Source: an uncultured Ruminococcus sp.
Lineage (GTDB): Bacteria; Bacillota; Clostridia; Oscillospirales; Ruminococcaceae
Direction of reading: 5' to 3'
DNA: 8,149 nt
Assembly (NCBI GenBank): GCA_900550695.1
Contig: URTF01000093.1
Location: 1-8,149, forward strand
A program made the position numbers and the translations under genes. Shown piece by piece: positions 1 through 5,350 of this stretch (its first letter is position 1; every line of letters begins with the position of its first letter). The notes beneath the pieces are model-generated. The model worked only from the letters and a program-made list of their open reading frames with translations, ran no database searches and was not told where the DNA came from.

Positions 1-62
1 CTGAACTTATTCTATCTGTCGATTTTGTCTATAGAACGATCGAGAATTAGTATAACAACACA

Positions 63-102
63 GCCTTCCTATTGTGAATTGCAATAAAAAGCAAGGCTTT
101 TT
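63..102 (+). terminator. Possible rho-independent terminator of an upstream gene
   Basis: GCCTT (63-67) can pair with AAGGC (93-97), with an inner stem TATTG (70-74) / CAATA (82-86), and TTTTT follows at 98-102. The stem is interrupted by unpaired bases, so it is weaker than the other terminators here. It would end transcription entering from the left edge; no gene is visible in 1-62. Confidence 0.4.
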
Positions 103-144
103 CGGACGGATTTGATACAAAATCCCAAAGCTTTGCTTTATTGC

Positions 145-173
145 TTTACTTTAATATTAAGATGTGGTATTAT
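145..173 (+). promoter_or_regulatory. Promoter of the substrate-binding lipoprotein gene
   Basis: A -35-like TTTACT (145-150) and a -10 TATTAT (168-173) are separated by exactly 17 bp. TG at 165-166 gives an extended -10 (TGGTATTAT). The promoter lies about 55 nt before the start codon at 229. The same TGGTAT-ATTAG arrangement recurs in the promoter at 1315-1343. No operator is recognised. Confidence 0.7.
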
Positions 174-228
174 TAGCTTTGTATTGTAAAGGCTTTATGC
201 CTATTTTAAGAAAGGTAAGGGAAAGAAT

Positions 229-1080
229 ATGAAAAAAATAGCAAAGCTTATCGCCGTAATGGCACTCGTTCCCGCAATGCTCGCAGGCTGCGGAAACTCC
301 AACGGCACATCGGACGAAACAACAGCCGCTGACACAGACGCTGCCGCTGTAACAGAAGAAGCAGGCGAGGACAACTCTCTCCAGAAGGTACTCGATTCGG
401 GCGAATTTATCCTCGGTCTTGACGCTACATTCAAGCCAATGGGCTACACAGACGAGAACGACGAGATCGTCGGCTTCGATATCGACTGCGCAGAAGAGGT
501 TTGCGCAAGACTCGGCGTTAAGCTCGTTAAGCAGCCTATCGACTGGGATACAAAGGAACAGGATCTCGATTCGGGCAAGATCGACTGCATCTGGAACGGT
601 ATGTCCATCAACGCTTCAAGACAGGAAGTTATGAACCTCAGCGAACCTTATATGAAGAATGAAATGGTATTCGTTGTAACAGCGGACAGCACGATCGCTT
701 CTCAGGCTGACCTCGACGGCAAGACAGTTGCAGTACAGAGCGGCTCAACAGCACAGGAAATTCTCGAGGGCGCAGGTCTTAACATCACAGAGAACGCACT
801 CGCAACAAACGTTGAATGTCTCCAGCAGCTCGAACTCAACCTCGTTGACGCAGTATTTATGGATTCCGTAGTTGCAAACTATGAGATCAAGGAAAGCGGC
901 AAGAACTACGTTCTTCTTTCCGACGGTCTTGAAGAAGAAGAGTACGCTATCGGCTTCAGAAAGAACGATCAGGCTCTCCGTGACAAGGTTCAGCAGACAC
1001 TTTCCGAAATGAAGGCTGACGGCAAGCTCGGTGAGATCTCCGAAAAGTGGTTCGGTTCTGACATCACAACTGTTCAGTAA
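229..1080 (+). CDS. Amino-acid-type ABC transporter substrate-binding lipoprotein
   Basis: Probable extracellular solute-binding lipoprotein of the family 3 (polar amino acid) type, which captures a small solute and hands it to an ABC permease. Seen: an N-terminal Lys-rich signal peptide ending in the lipobox LAGC (Cys21), a low-complexity Ala/Thr/Glu linker (about 22-48), then one binding domain to residue 283. The domain contains VGFDIDCAEEV (81-91), NGMSINASRQEV (123-134, with the Arg of the usual carboxylate site), SGSTAQ (171-176) and MDS (211-213). The length is normal. An AAGGG ribosome binding site lies 7 nt before the ATG. No permease or ATPase follows, which is unusual because these genes normally travel together, and a repeat plus terminator come next. 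It may serve a transporter encoded elsewhere. The amino-acid specificity cannot be read from the sequence. Confidence 0.9.
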   Translation: MKKIAKLIAVMALVPAMLAGCGNSNGTSDETTAADTDAAAVTEEAGEDNSLQKVLDSGEFILGLDATFKPMGYTDENDEIVGFDIDCAEEVCARLGVKLVKQPIDWDTKEQDLDSGKIDCIWNGMSINASRQEVMNLSEPYMKNEMVFVVTADSTIASQADLDGKTVAVQSGSTAQEILEGAGLNITENALATNVECLQQLELNLVDAVFMDSVVANYEIKESGKNYVLLSDGLEEEEYAIGFRKNDQALRDKVQQTLSEMKADGKLGEISEKWFGSDITTVQ

Positions 1081-1108
1081 GAAATTTTGGCTTAATATAT
1101 AGAACCTA

Positions 1109-1210
1109 ATACTAAACACCAATAAAATACAGGAAAAAATCTGCGCTGAAATCACATATATCCAAGATTGTCAGCTTGATTTTTTCCAAATTTTAAATGG
1201 TGTTTAGTAT
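1109..1210. mobile_element. MITE-like palindromic repeat, copy 1
   Basis: Terminal inverted repeats ATACTAAACACC (1109-1120) and GGTGTTTAGTAT (1199-1210) are perfect. The inverted symmetry continues inward: GGAAAAAATC (1132-1141) with GATTTTTTCC (1178-1187), and GCTGA (1145-1149) with TCAGC (1171-1175). If the ends are CTAAACACC, each side carries TA, the expected duplicated target of IS630/mariner-type transposition. It has no coding capacity. Copies lie at 4092-4194 and at the right edge (8097 onward). The edge copy matches the right half of this one with only a few differences over about 50 bases. The name MITE is inferred. Confidence 0.65.
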
Positions 1211-1223
1211 AAAACAGATAAAA

Positions 1224-1305
1224 GGCGCAATTCGCACAAAAGGGTAAAACGAAATACGAGAGATCGTTTCGCAAGCCCCGATCGTGGATTGCGCCATTAT
1301 TTTTT
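1224..1305 (+). terminator. Structured intrinsic terminator or small structured RNA
   Basis: GGCGCAAT (1224-1231) pairs with ATTGCGCC (1288-1295), continued by CAC (1235-1237) / GTG (1284-1286), and a T-run follows at 1300-1305. The enclosed region also folds: GGG (1242-1244) with CCC (1276-1279), and a hairpin CGAA-(AT)-ACGA closed on a GAGA tetraloop with TCGTTTCG (1250-1271). It would terminate the binding-protein transcript about 220 nt after the stop codon. The insert is much larger than a terminator loop needs. The reverse strand also ends in TTTTATC, so it may work both ways. It lies upstream of the next promoter, so it is not a leader of the hydrolase gene. Confidence 0.6.
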
Positions 1306-1314
1306 CTGACATTA

Positions 1315-1343
1315 TTGCATTTGCGGTGAAAGTTTGGTATAAT
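1315..1343 (+). promoter_or_regulatory. Strong promoter of the SGNH hydrolase-galactokinase unit
   Basis: A -35 TTGCAT (1315-1320), a 17-bp spacer and a consensus -10 TATAAT (1338-1343) are present, with TG at 1335-1336 making it an extended -10. It begins 10 nt after the T-run of the preceding terminator, and the start codon is 47 nt downstream. This separates the two-gene unit from the binding-protein gene. Confidence 0.85.
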
Positions 1344-1390
1344 TAGTACATTGAATATTTTTCCTAAACTTCAGAAAGGAACGATAATAT

Positions 1391-2671
1391 ATGAAGAACC
1401 CAAAGCGTATTTCCGCTTTTATTGCGGCACTGATCTGCATTTCAATACTCGGCGGCTGCGGAAACAAGACCGACGAGGCAGGCTCTTCCGAAACGAGTGG
1501 GGAAACAACGGTTGTTACCACCGCTGTTTCGGTAGATGAAAACGCTGTTGACCCGAGCGTACCGTTCGACCTTGAGGGCGGTGTTACCGACAAGATGTAC
1601 AACCGTGCGCTCCTGAGTGAGGGCAACACTTCCCGTCTTGCGGCGGCTATGGAAAAGGCAAAAAAGGGCGAAAGCATCACCGTTGCCACTATCGGCGGCT
1701 CTATCACGCAGGGAACGGCGGCTTCAAATCAGAACAACTGCTACGCTTCGAGATTTTTCTCTTGGTGGCAGGAAAAGTTCCCCGAGTGCGAGGTCAACAC
1801 TGTCAACGCAGGCATCGGCGGAACGGACTCCTATCTTGGCGTTCACCGCGCTGACGAACAGCTTCTTTCTTATGCCCCTGATGTTGTTGTTATCGAATTC
1901 TCGGTAAACGACACGGACAAGACTATGAATAAGTATTCTTACGACAGCCTTGTGCGCAAGGTTCTTTCCGCTGAAAACGAGCCTGCTGTCATTCTGCTTT
2001 TCACCACGCAGGAGGACGGAACGAGCCTGCAGGACGTTCACAGGGAGATAGGCGCAGCTTACGATCTTCCGATGATAAGCTACCGTGAAGCCGTTTACCC
2101 CGAGGTTGCGGCAGGAACTATCAACTGGAAAGACATTTCGCCCGACAACATTCACCCGAACGATATCGGTCACGGCATCATCGGTCAGCTTCTTTCACGC
2201 TATCTTGACGGAGTTTACGACTCCGACACGGCTTCTCTTGCCGCTGAAGTGACGGCTTTCGACACAGAGGGCTACACAAACGATTACTACAGGAACGCAA
2301 GGCTTGTCAATGCTTCGCAGACCGAATATACTGCCGACGGCTTTGAGATCGGTCAGAACAAGGTCTACTCACAGTTCCCCGAAAACTGGATATCCGAGGG
2401 CGGCGGAACGCTCTCATTCGATGTTGAATGTCAGAACATCGGCATACTTTATCTTAAGACCACGGACGGCAAGAGCGGCACCTACGAAGTTTATGTTGAC
2501 GGCGAGCGCAAGGGCAAGCTTGAGGGCGACTTCTCGGGCGGCTGGGGAAATTACGCTTTCCCGAAGCAGGTCCTTCTTGCAAAGGACACCGAAAAGCATA
2601 CAGTTGAAATTAAGCCTGCCGAGGGTTCGGAAGACAAGGGCATCACTATTCTTGCAATAATGGAAAGCTAA
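1391..2671 (+). CDS. SGNH/GDSL hydrolase lipoprotein with C-terminal beta-rich domain
   Basis: Probable surface-anchored esterase of the SGNH fold, likely removing acyl groups from a carbohydrate. Seen: a signal peptide with a lipobox ending LGGC (Cys23); a Ser/Thr/Glu linker to about residue 50; then the family blocks in order: IGGSITQG with nucleophile Ser104, the oxyanion Gly in NAGIGGTDS (139-147), SVND (171-174) with oxyanion Asn173, and DNIH (252-255) with catalytic Asp252 and His255. Residues about 285-426 form a second Gly/Tyr-rich part containing GTYEVYVDGE (363-372), reminiscent of a jelly-roll carbohydrate-binding domain; this is inference. The ribosome binding site AGAAAGGA lies 10 nt before the ATG. 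It is followed by galK after 13 nt, so the two are probably co-transcribed. The substrate is unknown; a xylan or galactan acetyl ester is possible. Confidence 0.88.
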   Translation: MKNPKRISAFIAALICISILGGCGNKTDEAGSSETSGETTVVTTAVSVDENAVDPSVPFDLEGGVTDKMYNRALLSEGNTSRLAAAMEKAKKGESITVATIGGSITQGTAASNQNNCYASRFFSWWQEKFPECEVNTVNAGIGGTDSYLGVHRADEQLLSYAPDVVVIEFSVNDTDKTMNKYSYDSLVRKVLSAENEPAVILLFTTQEDGTSLQDVHREIGAAYDLPMISYREAVYPEVAAGTINWKDISPDNIHPNDIGHGIIGQLLSRYLDGVYDSDTASLAAEVTAFDTEGYTNDYYRNARLVNASQTEYTADGFEIGQNKVYSQFPENWISEGGGTLSFDVECQNIGILYLKTTDGKSGTYEVYVDGERKGKLEGDFSGGWGNYAFPKQVLLAKDTEKHTVEIKPAEGSEDKGITILAIMES

Positions 2672-2684
2672 GGAGAATAAAACT

Positions 2685-3932
2685 ATGAATATCAATGAAA
2701 ATGAGCTTATAAAGCTTTACGGCGAAGATCAGCTTGACCGCCAGAAAGCACGTTACAAGGCAGCAGAAGAAAGCTTCGTCAAGGAATTTGGCGAGCAGAG
2801 CGGCGTGAGAATTTTCTCCGCCCCCGGCAGAACAGAGGTAAGCGGCAACCACACCGACCACAACAACGGCAAGGTGCTTGCAGCGGCTGTAAACCTTGAC
2901 ATCATCGCATACACAGTTCCGACCGATGACGGCATCATCACCGTAAAATCGGAGGGCTATCCGCTTTTTACCGTTGACACGAAGGAGCTTGACGTAAAGG
3001 AGAACGAAAAGGACTCTACCCCTGCGCTCGTAAGAGGCGTTGCGGCAGGCTTTGCGAAAAACGGACTTAAAATAGGCGGCTTCAAGGCTTATATGACCTC
3101 GGACGTTATGAAGGGAAGCGGCGTTTCGTCCTCGGCGGCGTTTGAAGTCCTCGCTGCGAGCATACTTTCGGGACTTTACAACGACAACACCGTGAGCGCA
3201 GTCAAAGCGGCGCAGATATCGCAGTTCGCCGAGAATGAATATTTCGGCAAGCCGAGCGGACTTCTCGACCAGATGGCGGCTTCGGTCGGCGGCTTTGTTT
3301 ATATCGACTTCAAGAAAACCCAGTACCCTGTCATCGTGCCTATCGAGTTCAATATAAATCAGTACGGCTATACCCTCTGCATCGTTGACACCAAGGGCAG
3401 CCACGCAGACCTTACCCCCGAATATGCGGCTATCCCTGCCGAGATGAAGTCGGTTGCGGCGGCACTCGGAAAGACCGTTCTCCGTGAGGTCGATGAAGAG
3501 GAATTTTTCGCAAATATCGCAGACCTCCGCAAAAAGTGCGGCGACAGAGCAGTTCTCCGTGCGGCACATTTCTTCGATGAGAACAACCGTGTGGAAAAAG
3601 CTGCGGAAGCGCTCAAATCGGGTGACATCGACACATTCCTTGCGGCAATAAAGGCGAGCGGAAACAGCTCCTACAAGTTCTTACAGAATGTTTATGCGAA
3701 CAAGAACCCCGAAGAGCAGGGCGTTGCGGTCGGACTTTACACCGCAGAACGTGTCCTCGGCGAAAAGGGCGCATCAAGAGTACACGGCGGCGGCTTCGCA
3801 GGCACTATTCAGGCATTCGTTCCGAACGAGCTTCTTGACGAATTTGTCAAGGCTGAAAATGCAGTTTTCGGCGAGGGTTCGTGCCACAAGCTCTTTATTC
3901 GCCCGGTTGGCGGAACGGAAATAAATGCGTAA
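2685..3932 (+). CDS. galK: Galactokinase-family sugar kinase (GHMP kinase)
   Basis: Cytoplasmic kinase of the GHMP superfamily, closest to galactokinase, which phosphorylates galactose at C1 with ATP as the first Leloir step. Seen in 415 residues: the sugar signature at 48-62 (GRTEVSGNHTDHNNG), the ATP loop GSGVSSSAA (144-152), SGLLDQMA (191-198) with probable catalytic Asp195, and the C-terminal GGGFAGT motif (368-374). The length is slightly above the usual 380-400. The signature departs from the classical GRxNLIGEHTDY: Glu replaces Asn, Asn replaces Glu, and His replaces Tyr. The substrate could therefore be galactose or a related sugar. AGGAGA, overlapping the hydrolase stop, sits 8 nt before the ATG. 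The stop codon lies in a GCGTAATTCGTAAT repeat, so the last residues may be repeat-derived. No galT or galE is in the window. Confidence 0.85.
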   Translation: MNINENELIKLYGEDQLDRQKARYKAAEESFVKEFGEQSGVRIFSAPGRTEVSGNHTDHNNGKVLAAAVNLDIIAYTVPTDDGIITVKSEGYPLFTVDTKELDVKENEKDSTPALVRGVAAGFAKNGLKIGGFKAYMTSDVMKGSGVSSSAAFEVLAASILSGLYNDNTVSAVKAAQISQFAENEYFGKPSGLLDQMAASVGGFVYIDFKKTQYPVIVPIEFNINQYGYTLCIVDTKGSHADLTPEYAAIPAEMKSVAAALGKTVLREVDEEEFFANIADLRKKCGDRAVLRAAHFFDENNRVEKAAEALKSGDIDTFLAAIKASGNSSYKFLQNVYANKNPEEQGVAVGLYTAERVLGEKGASRVHGGGFAGTIQAFVPNELLDEFVKAENAVFGEGSCHKLFIRPVGGTEINA

Positions 3933-3952
3933 TTCGTAATGCGTAATTCGTA
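3925..3952. repeat. Tandem 14-bp repeat at the galK 3' end, outer arm of an inverted pair
   Basis: The 14-mer ATGCGTAATTCGTA occurs twice back to back (3925-3938, 3939-3952), followed by ATTTTTTT. The first unit contains the galK stop codon TAA (3930-3932). The related sequence runs in inverse orientation at 4409-4428. Confidence 0.85.
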
Positions 3953-3992
3953 ATTTTTTTGCTCCGCAAAATTTACGCAAAAAACATTTCCC

Positions 3993-4018
3993 GTAGGGGC
4001 GGATTCTATATCCGCCCG
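3993..4018 (+). repeat. GTAGGGGCGGAT palindromic repeat, left copy
   Basis: This 26-base unit is itself a near palindrome, with GGGCGGAT pairing with ATCCGCCC around a short centre. It recurs exactly, all 26 bases, in inverse orientation at 4343-4368. Confidence 0.9.
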
Positions 4019-4091
4019 TCGCGCATCCCTTTATTTTAGGAAAATTCTCTGTAGAGTTCAGGTCACCCGTCCCACGCCGTAAGTCGTTTTA

Positions 4092-4194
4092 ATATTAAAC
4101 ACCAATAAAACTATATACAAAAAATCTGCGCAAAAACCATATATCAGAGTTTTTGCGCAGATTTTTTGTATAGTTTTTAATTGGTGTTAAGTAT
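4092..4194. mobile_element. MITE-like palindromic repeat, copy 2
   Basis: Ends ATATTAAACACC (4092-4103) and GGTGTTAAGTAT (4183-4194) match copy 1 apart from single changes. Inside, one arm runs through ACAAAAAATCTGCGCAAAAA and the other through its complement (TTTTTGCGCAGATTTTTTGT). The whole element is therefore a nearly continuous hairpin of about 45 bp with a small centre near 4138-4148. It is flanked by TA on both sides and has no coding capacity. This copy is more symmetric than copy 1. Confidence 0.65.
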
Positions 4195-4204
4195 GAAATA
4201 AACG

Positions 4205-4253
4205 AGCAGTTCTGTTTTCAAGGAAAAAACTTTGAAAACAGAACTGCTTTTTT
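4205..4253 (+). terminator. Strong rho-independent terminator (galK side)
   Basis: A perfect 17-bp stem, AGCAGTTCTGTTTTCAA (4205-4221) with its complement (4232-4248), extends by a G-T and a G-C pair to a loop of six A. A T-run follows directly (4248-4253). The T-run side shows that it serves + strand transcription, so it should end the hydrolase-galK message although it lies about 270 nt after the galK stop. The reverse strand has only a weak T-tract. Confidence 0.88.
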
Positions 4254-4284
4254 GTTATTATTAGCGGCATTTTTGTGCGCCGAA

Positions 4285-4318
4285 AATCGCTAATGCGATT
4301 CGGGACAGCGCCCGTCCC
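4285..4318. repeat. Two adjacent short palindromes
   Basis: AATCGC (4285-4290) pairs with GCGATT (4295-4300) around TAAT. Next, GGGAC (4302-4306) pairs with GTCCC (4314-4318) around AGCGCCC. The second, read in reverse as GTAGGGGACGGGCGCTGTCCC, resembles the GTAGGGGCGGAT family in its first bases. No function is assigned. Confidence 0.6.
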
Positions 4319-4342
4319 CTACAGTAATTTTGGAAATCGCAT

Positions 4343-4368
4343 CGGGCGGATATAGAATCCGCCCCTAC
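4343..4368 (-). repeat. GTAGGGGCGGAT palindromic repeat, right inverse copy
   Basis: Exact reverse complement, all 26 bases, of 3993-4018. With the outer GCGTAAT arms it makes a nested A-B...B'-A' arrangement around the MITE-like element and the terminator. Confidence 0.9.
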
Positions 4369-4408
4369 GAAATACAGGTGTTCCGTGACAAATATGAGGA
4401 ACAAAAAT

Positions 4409-4428
4409 AATTACGCATTACGCATTAA
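4409..4428. repeat. GCGTAAT repeat arm at the ribU 3' end
   Basis: AATTACGCATTACGCATTAA is the inverse of the repeat at the end of galK. It holds the ribU stop codon (TTA on + at 4425-4427). The pairing with 3937-3960 is imperfect: on the reverse strand it reads TAATGCGTAATGCGTAATT against TAATGCGTAATTCGTAATT. Confidence 0.8.
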
Positions 4429-5057
4429 TCCACAATGTGTGCTTTGCGCAGAGCCGTGATGAGCGGCTTGTAAATAATTATTGTGACTACAGCGCAGAGA
4501 ATACCCTTGATAAATGTGAACGGCAGGTTGAAAATGCAGAGTGCGCTGAAAATGTTTCCGACGGACGGGAGTATCTTCTGATATGCCGACATGATAGCTT
4601 CCATTCCACCAAATGCTTTCGCATATATCGGGTAAACAATGAAGTAGTTGAGCGGCAGGCTTATCAGCGAGAACACGACCGTTCCGATAGTACAGCCGAT
4701 AACTGCACCCTTTTTCGTGTGGTTCTTTCTGTAGATAAGGCTTGCGGTCAGCGTGAATGCTGCACTTGTGACAAAATCGAAGATATCACCTATACCCATA
4801 GTTGTACCCAAACCTTTTATTGCTGTATGTATAATATTCTTGATGAAACATACAAGCAGACCGCCTATCGGACCCGTTGTGAACCCTGCGAAAAGGCAGA
4901 CAACGTTTGAAAGGTCAAGCTTTATGAACGGCGGCATAAGCGGAACGGGGAAGTCGAGGTAGTAGATAACGAGCGCTACAGCCGAGAGCATCGCTATCTG
5001 AATGAGTTTTTTCGTCTTTGAGCTTTCTGCGAGTGGGGTTTTTGCTGTGTTTTCCAT
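4425..5057 (-). CDS. ribU: Riboflavin ECF transporter S component (RibU-like)
   Basis: Membrane substrate-binding subunit of an energy-coupling-factor transporter, importing riboflavin together with the shared EcfA/EcfA'/EcfT module, which is not encoded here. The 210-residue protein is very hydrophobic, with about six membrane segments. Seen: the small-residue helix AMLSAVALV (22-30) of the kind that contacts EcfT, the family stretch FIKLDLSNV (44-52), AGFTTGPIGG (57-66) and FIKNIIH (71-77). Start choice: an upstream TTG (5072) would give 5 more residues, but GGAGG would then lie within the gene. The ATG at 5057 has GGAGG 8 nt before it. Function is supported by the FMN riboswitch and terminator directly upstream: high FMN should stop transcription before this gene. 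The C-terminus ends in a repeat. Confidence 0.92.
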   Translation of the reverse strand: MENTAKTPLAESSKTKKLIQIAMLSAVALVIYYLDFPVPLMPPFIKLDLSNVVCLFAGFTTGPIGGLLVCFIKNIIHTAIKGLGTTMGIGDIFDFVTSAAFTLTASLIYRKNHTKKGAVIGCTIGTVVFSLISLPLNYFIVYPIYAKAFGGMEAIMSAYQKILPSVGNIFSALCIFNLPFTFIKGILCAVVTIIIYKPLITALRKAHIVD

Positions 5058-5063
5058 TTGAGA

Positions 5064-5070
5064 TTCCTCC
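5064..5070 (-). promoter_or_regulatory. Ribosome binding site that decides the ribU start
   Basis: Reverse-strand GGAGGAA lies 6 nt (8 nt from GGAGG) before the ATG at 5057. It excludes the in-frame TTG at 5072, whose own first codons would be this site. Confidence 0.85.
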
Positions 5071-5100
5071 AAAAGTTTAATTATTTATAAGAGCAATCTG

Positions 5101-5140
5101 TAACAGAAAAAGCCCGTGAAATTCTCATTCACGGGCTTTT
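5101..5140 (-). terminator. Riboswitch-controlled terminator before ribU
   Basis: Reverse strand: AAAAGCCCGTGAA and TTCACGGGCTTTT form a perfect 13-bp stem (5128-5140 with 5108-5120) with a 7-nt loop, continued by a T-run into TTTTTCTG. It lies between the FMN aptamer and ribU, the classic position of the expression platform. An intermediate weaker stem (ATACTT/AAGTAT and TTCC/GGAA, within 5142-5180) lies between aptamer and terminator and may take part in the switch. Confidence 0.9.
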
Positions 5141-5199
5141 GATACTTCTTCTTCCAATTATTATATCGGGGAATAAGTATGTTGCGCAAAAAATTGCGT

Positions 5200-5322
5200 T
5201 GTTTCTTTCATCCGGACTATACCGTCGGTTTCGGAATTTCACCGAATCAGCCTTGTTCCGTAAAGGAAGTCGGGTCGCGGACTATACCGCCGGTGAGGAA
5301 TTGCACCTCGCCCTGAAACAGA
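5200..5322 (-). ncRNA. FMN riboswitch (RFN element)
   Basis: The reverse strand carries the highly conserved RFN core in order: GGGCGAGGTGCAATTCCTC, then ACCGGCGGTATAGTCCGCGA, then GATTCGGTGAAATTCCGAA, then ACCGACGGTATAGTCCGGAT. The closing stem pairs TGTTTC (5' end) with GAAACA (3' end, 5200-5205). It binds FMN. With the terminator at 5101-5140 it should turn off ribU when FMN is plentiful. It begins only 29 nt after the zinc-ribbon gene, with no clear promoter between, so it may be read as part of the efp transcript or from a promoter not recognised. Confidence 0.97.
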
Positions 5323-5350
5323 TTTGCAGATATACTGTTTTATTGTTCGA

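Larger units (their letters stand above)
3933..4424. other. Repeat-filled convergent intergenic region
   Basis: These 492 bases lie between the converging galK and ribU genes. No supported gene is seen. From left to right they hold the tandem repeat arm, a GTAGGGGCGGAT palindrome, about 70 bases without recognisable features (4020-4090), a MITE-like palindrome, a strong terminator, two short palindromes, and the inverse copies of the GTAGGGGCGGAT and GCGTAAT repeats. Confidence 0.85.

Noticed and set aside
1231..1290. c-di-GMP-I (GEMM) riboswitch
   Set aside because: Only short fragments match. The second hairpin with the tetraloop receptor is absent, and a promoter lies downstream, so it cannot control the next gene.
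2646..3569. 307-codon open frame on the reverse strand opposite galK
   Set aside because: The galK frame carries all GHMP motifs. The reverse frame has no recognisable domain and is a by-product of codon bias.
3925..3952. CRISPR-like repeats
   Set aside because: Two tandem 14-bp units without spacers, and no cas genes.
4437..4910. 157-codon + strand frame opposite ribU
   Set aside because: Cys-rich and unlike any family I know. The reverse strand encodes a clear membrane transporter under an FMN riboswitch.
5058..5072. TTG start adding five residues to RibU
   Set aside because: The added codons are the Shine-Dalgarno sequence of the ATG at 5057.
5322..5350. Dedicated promoter for the FMN riboswitch
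   Set aside because: TATATC could be a -10, but no acceptable -35 lies 16-18 bp upstream.
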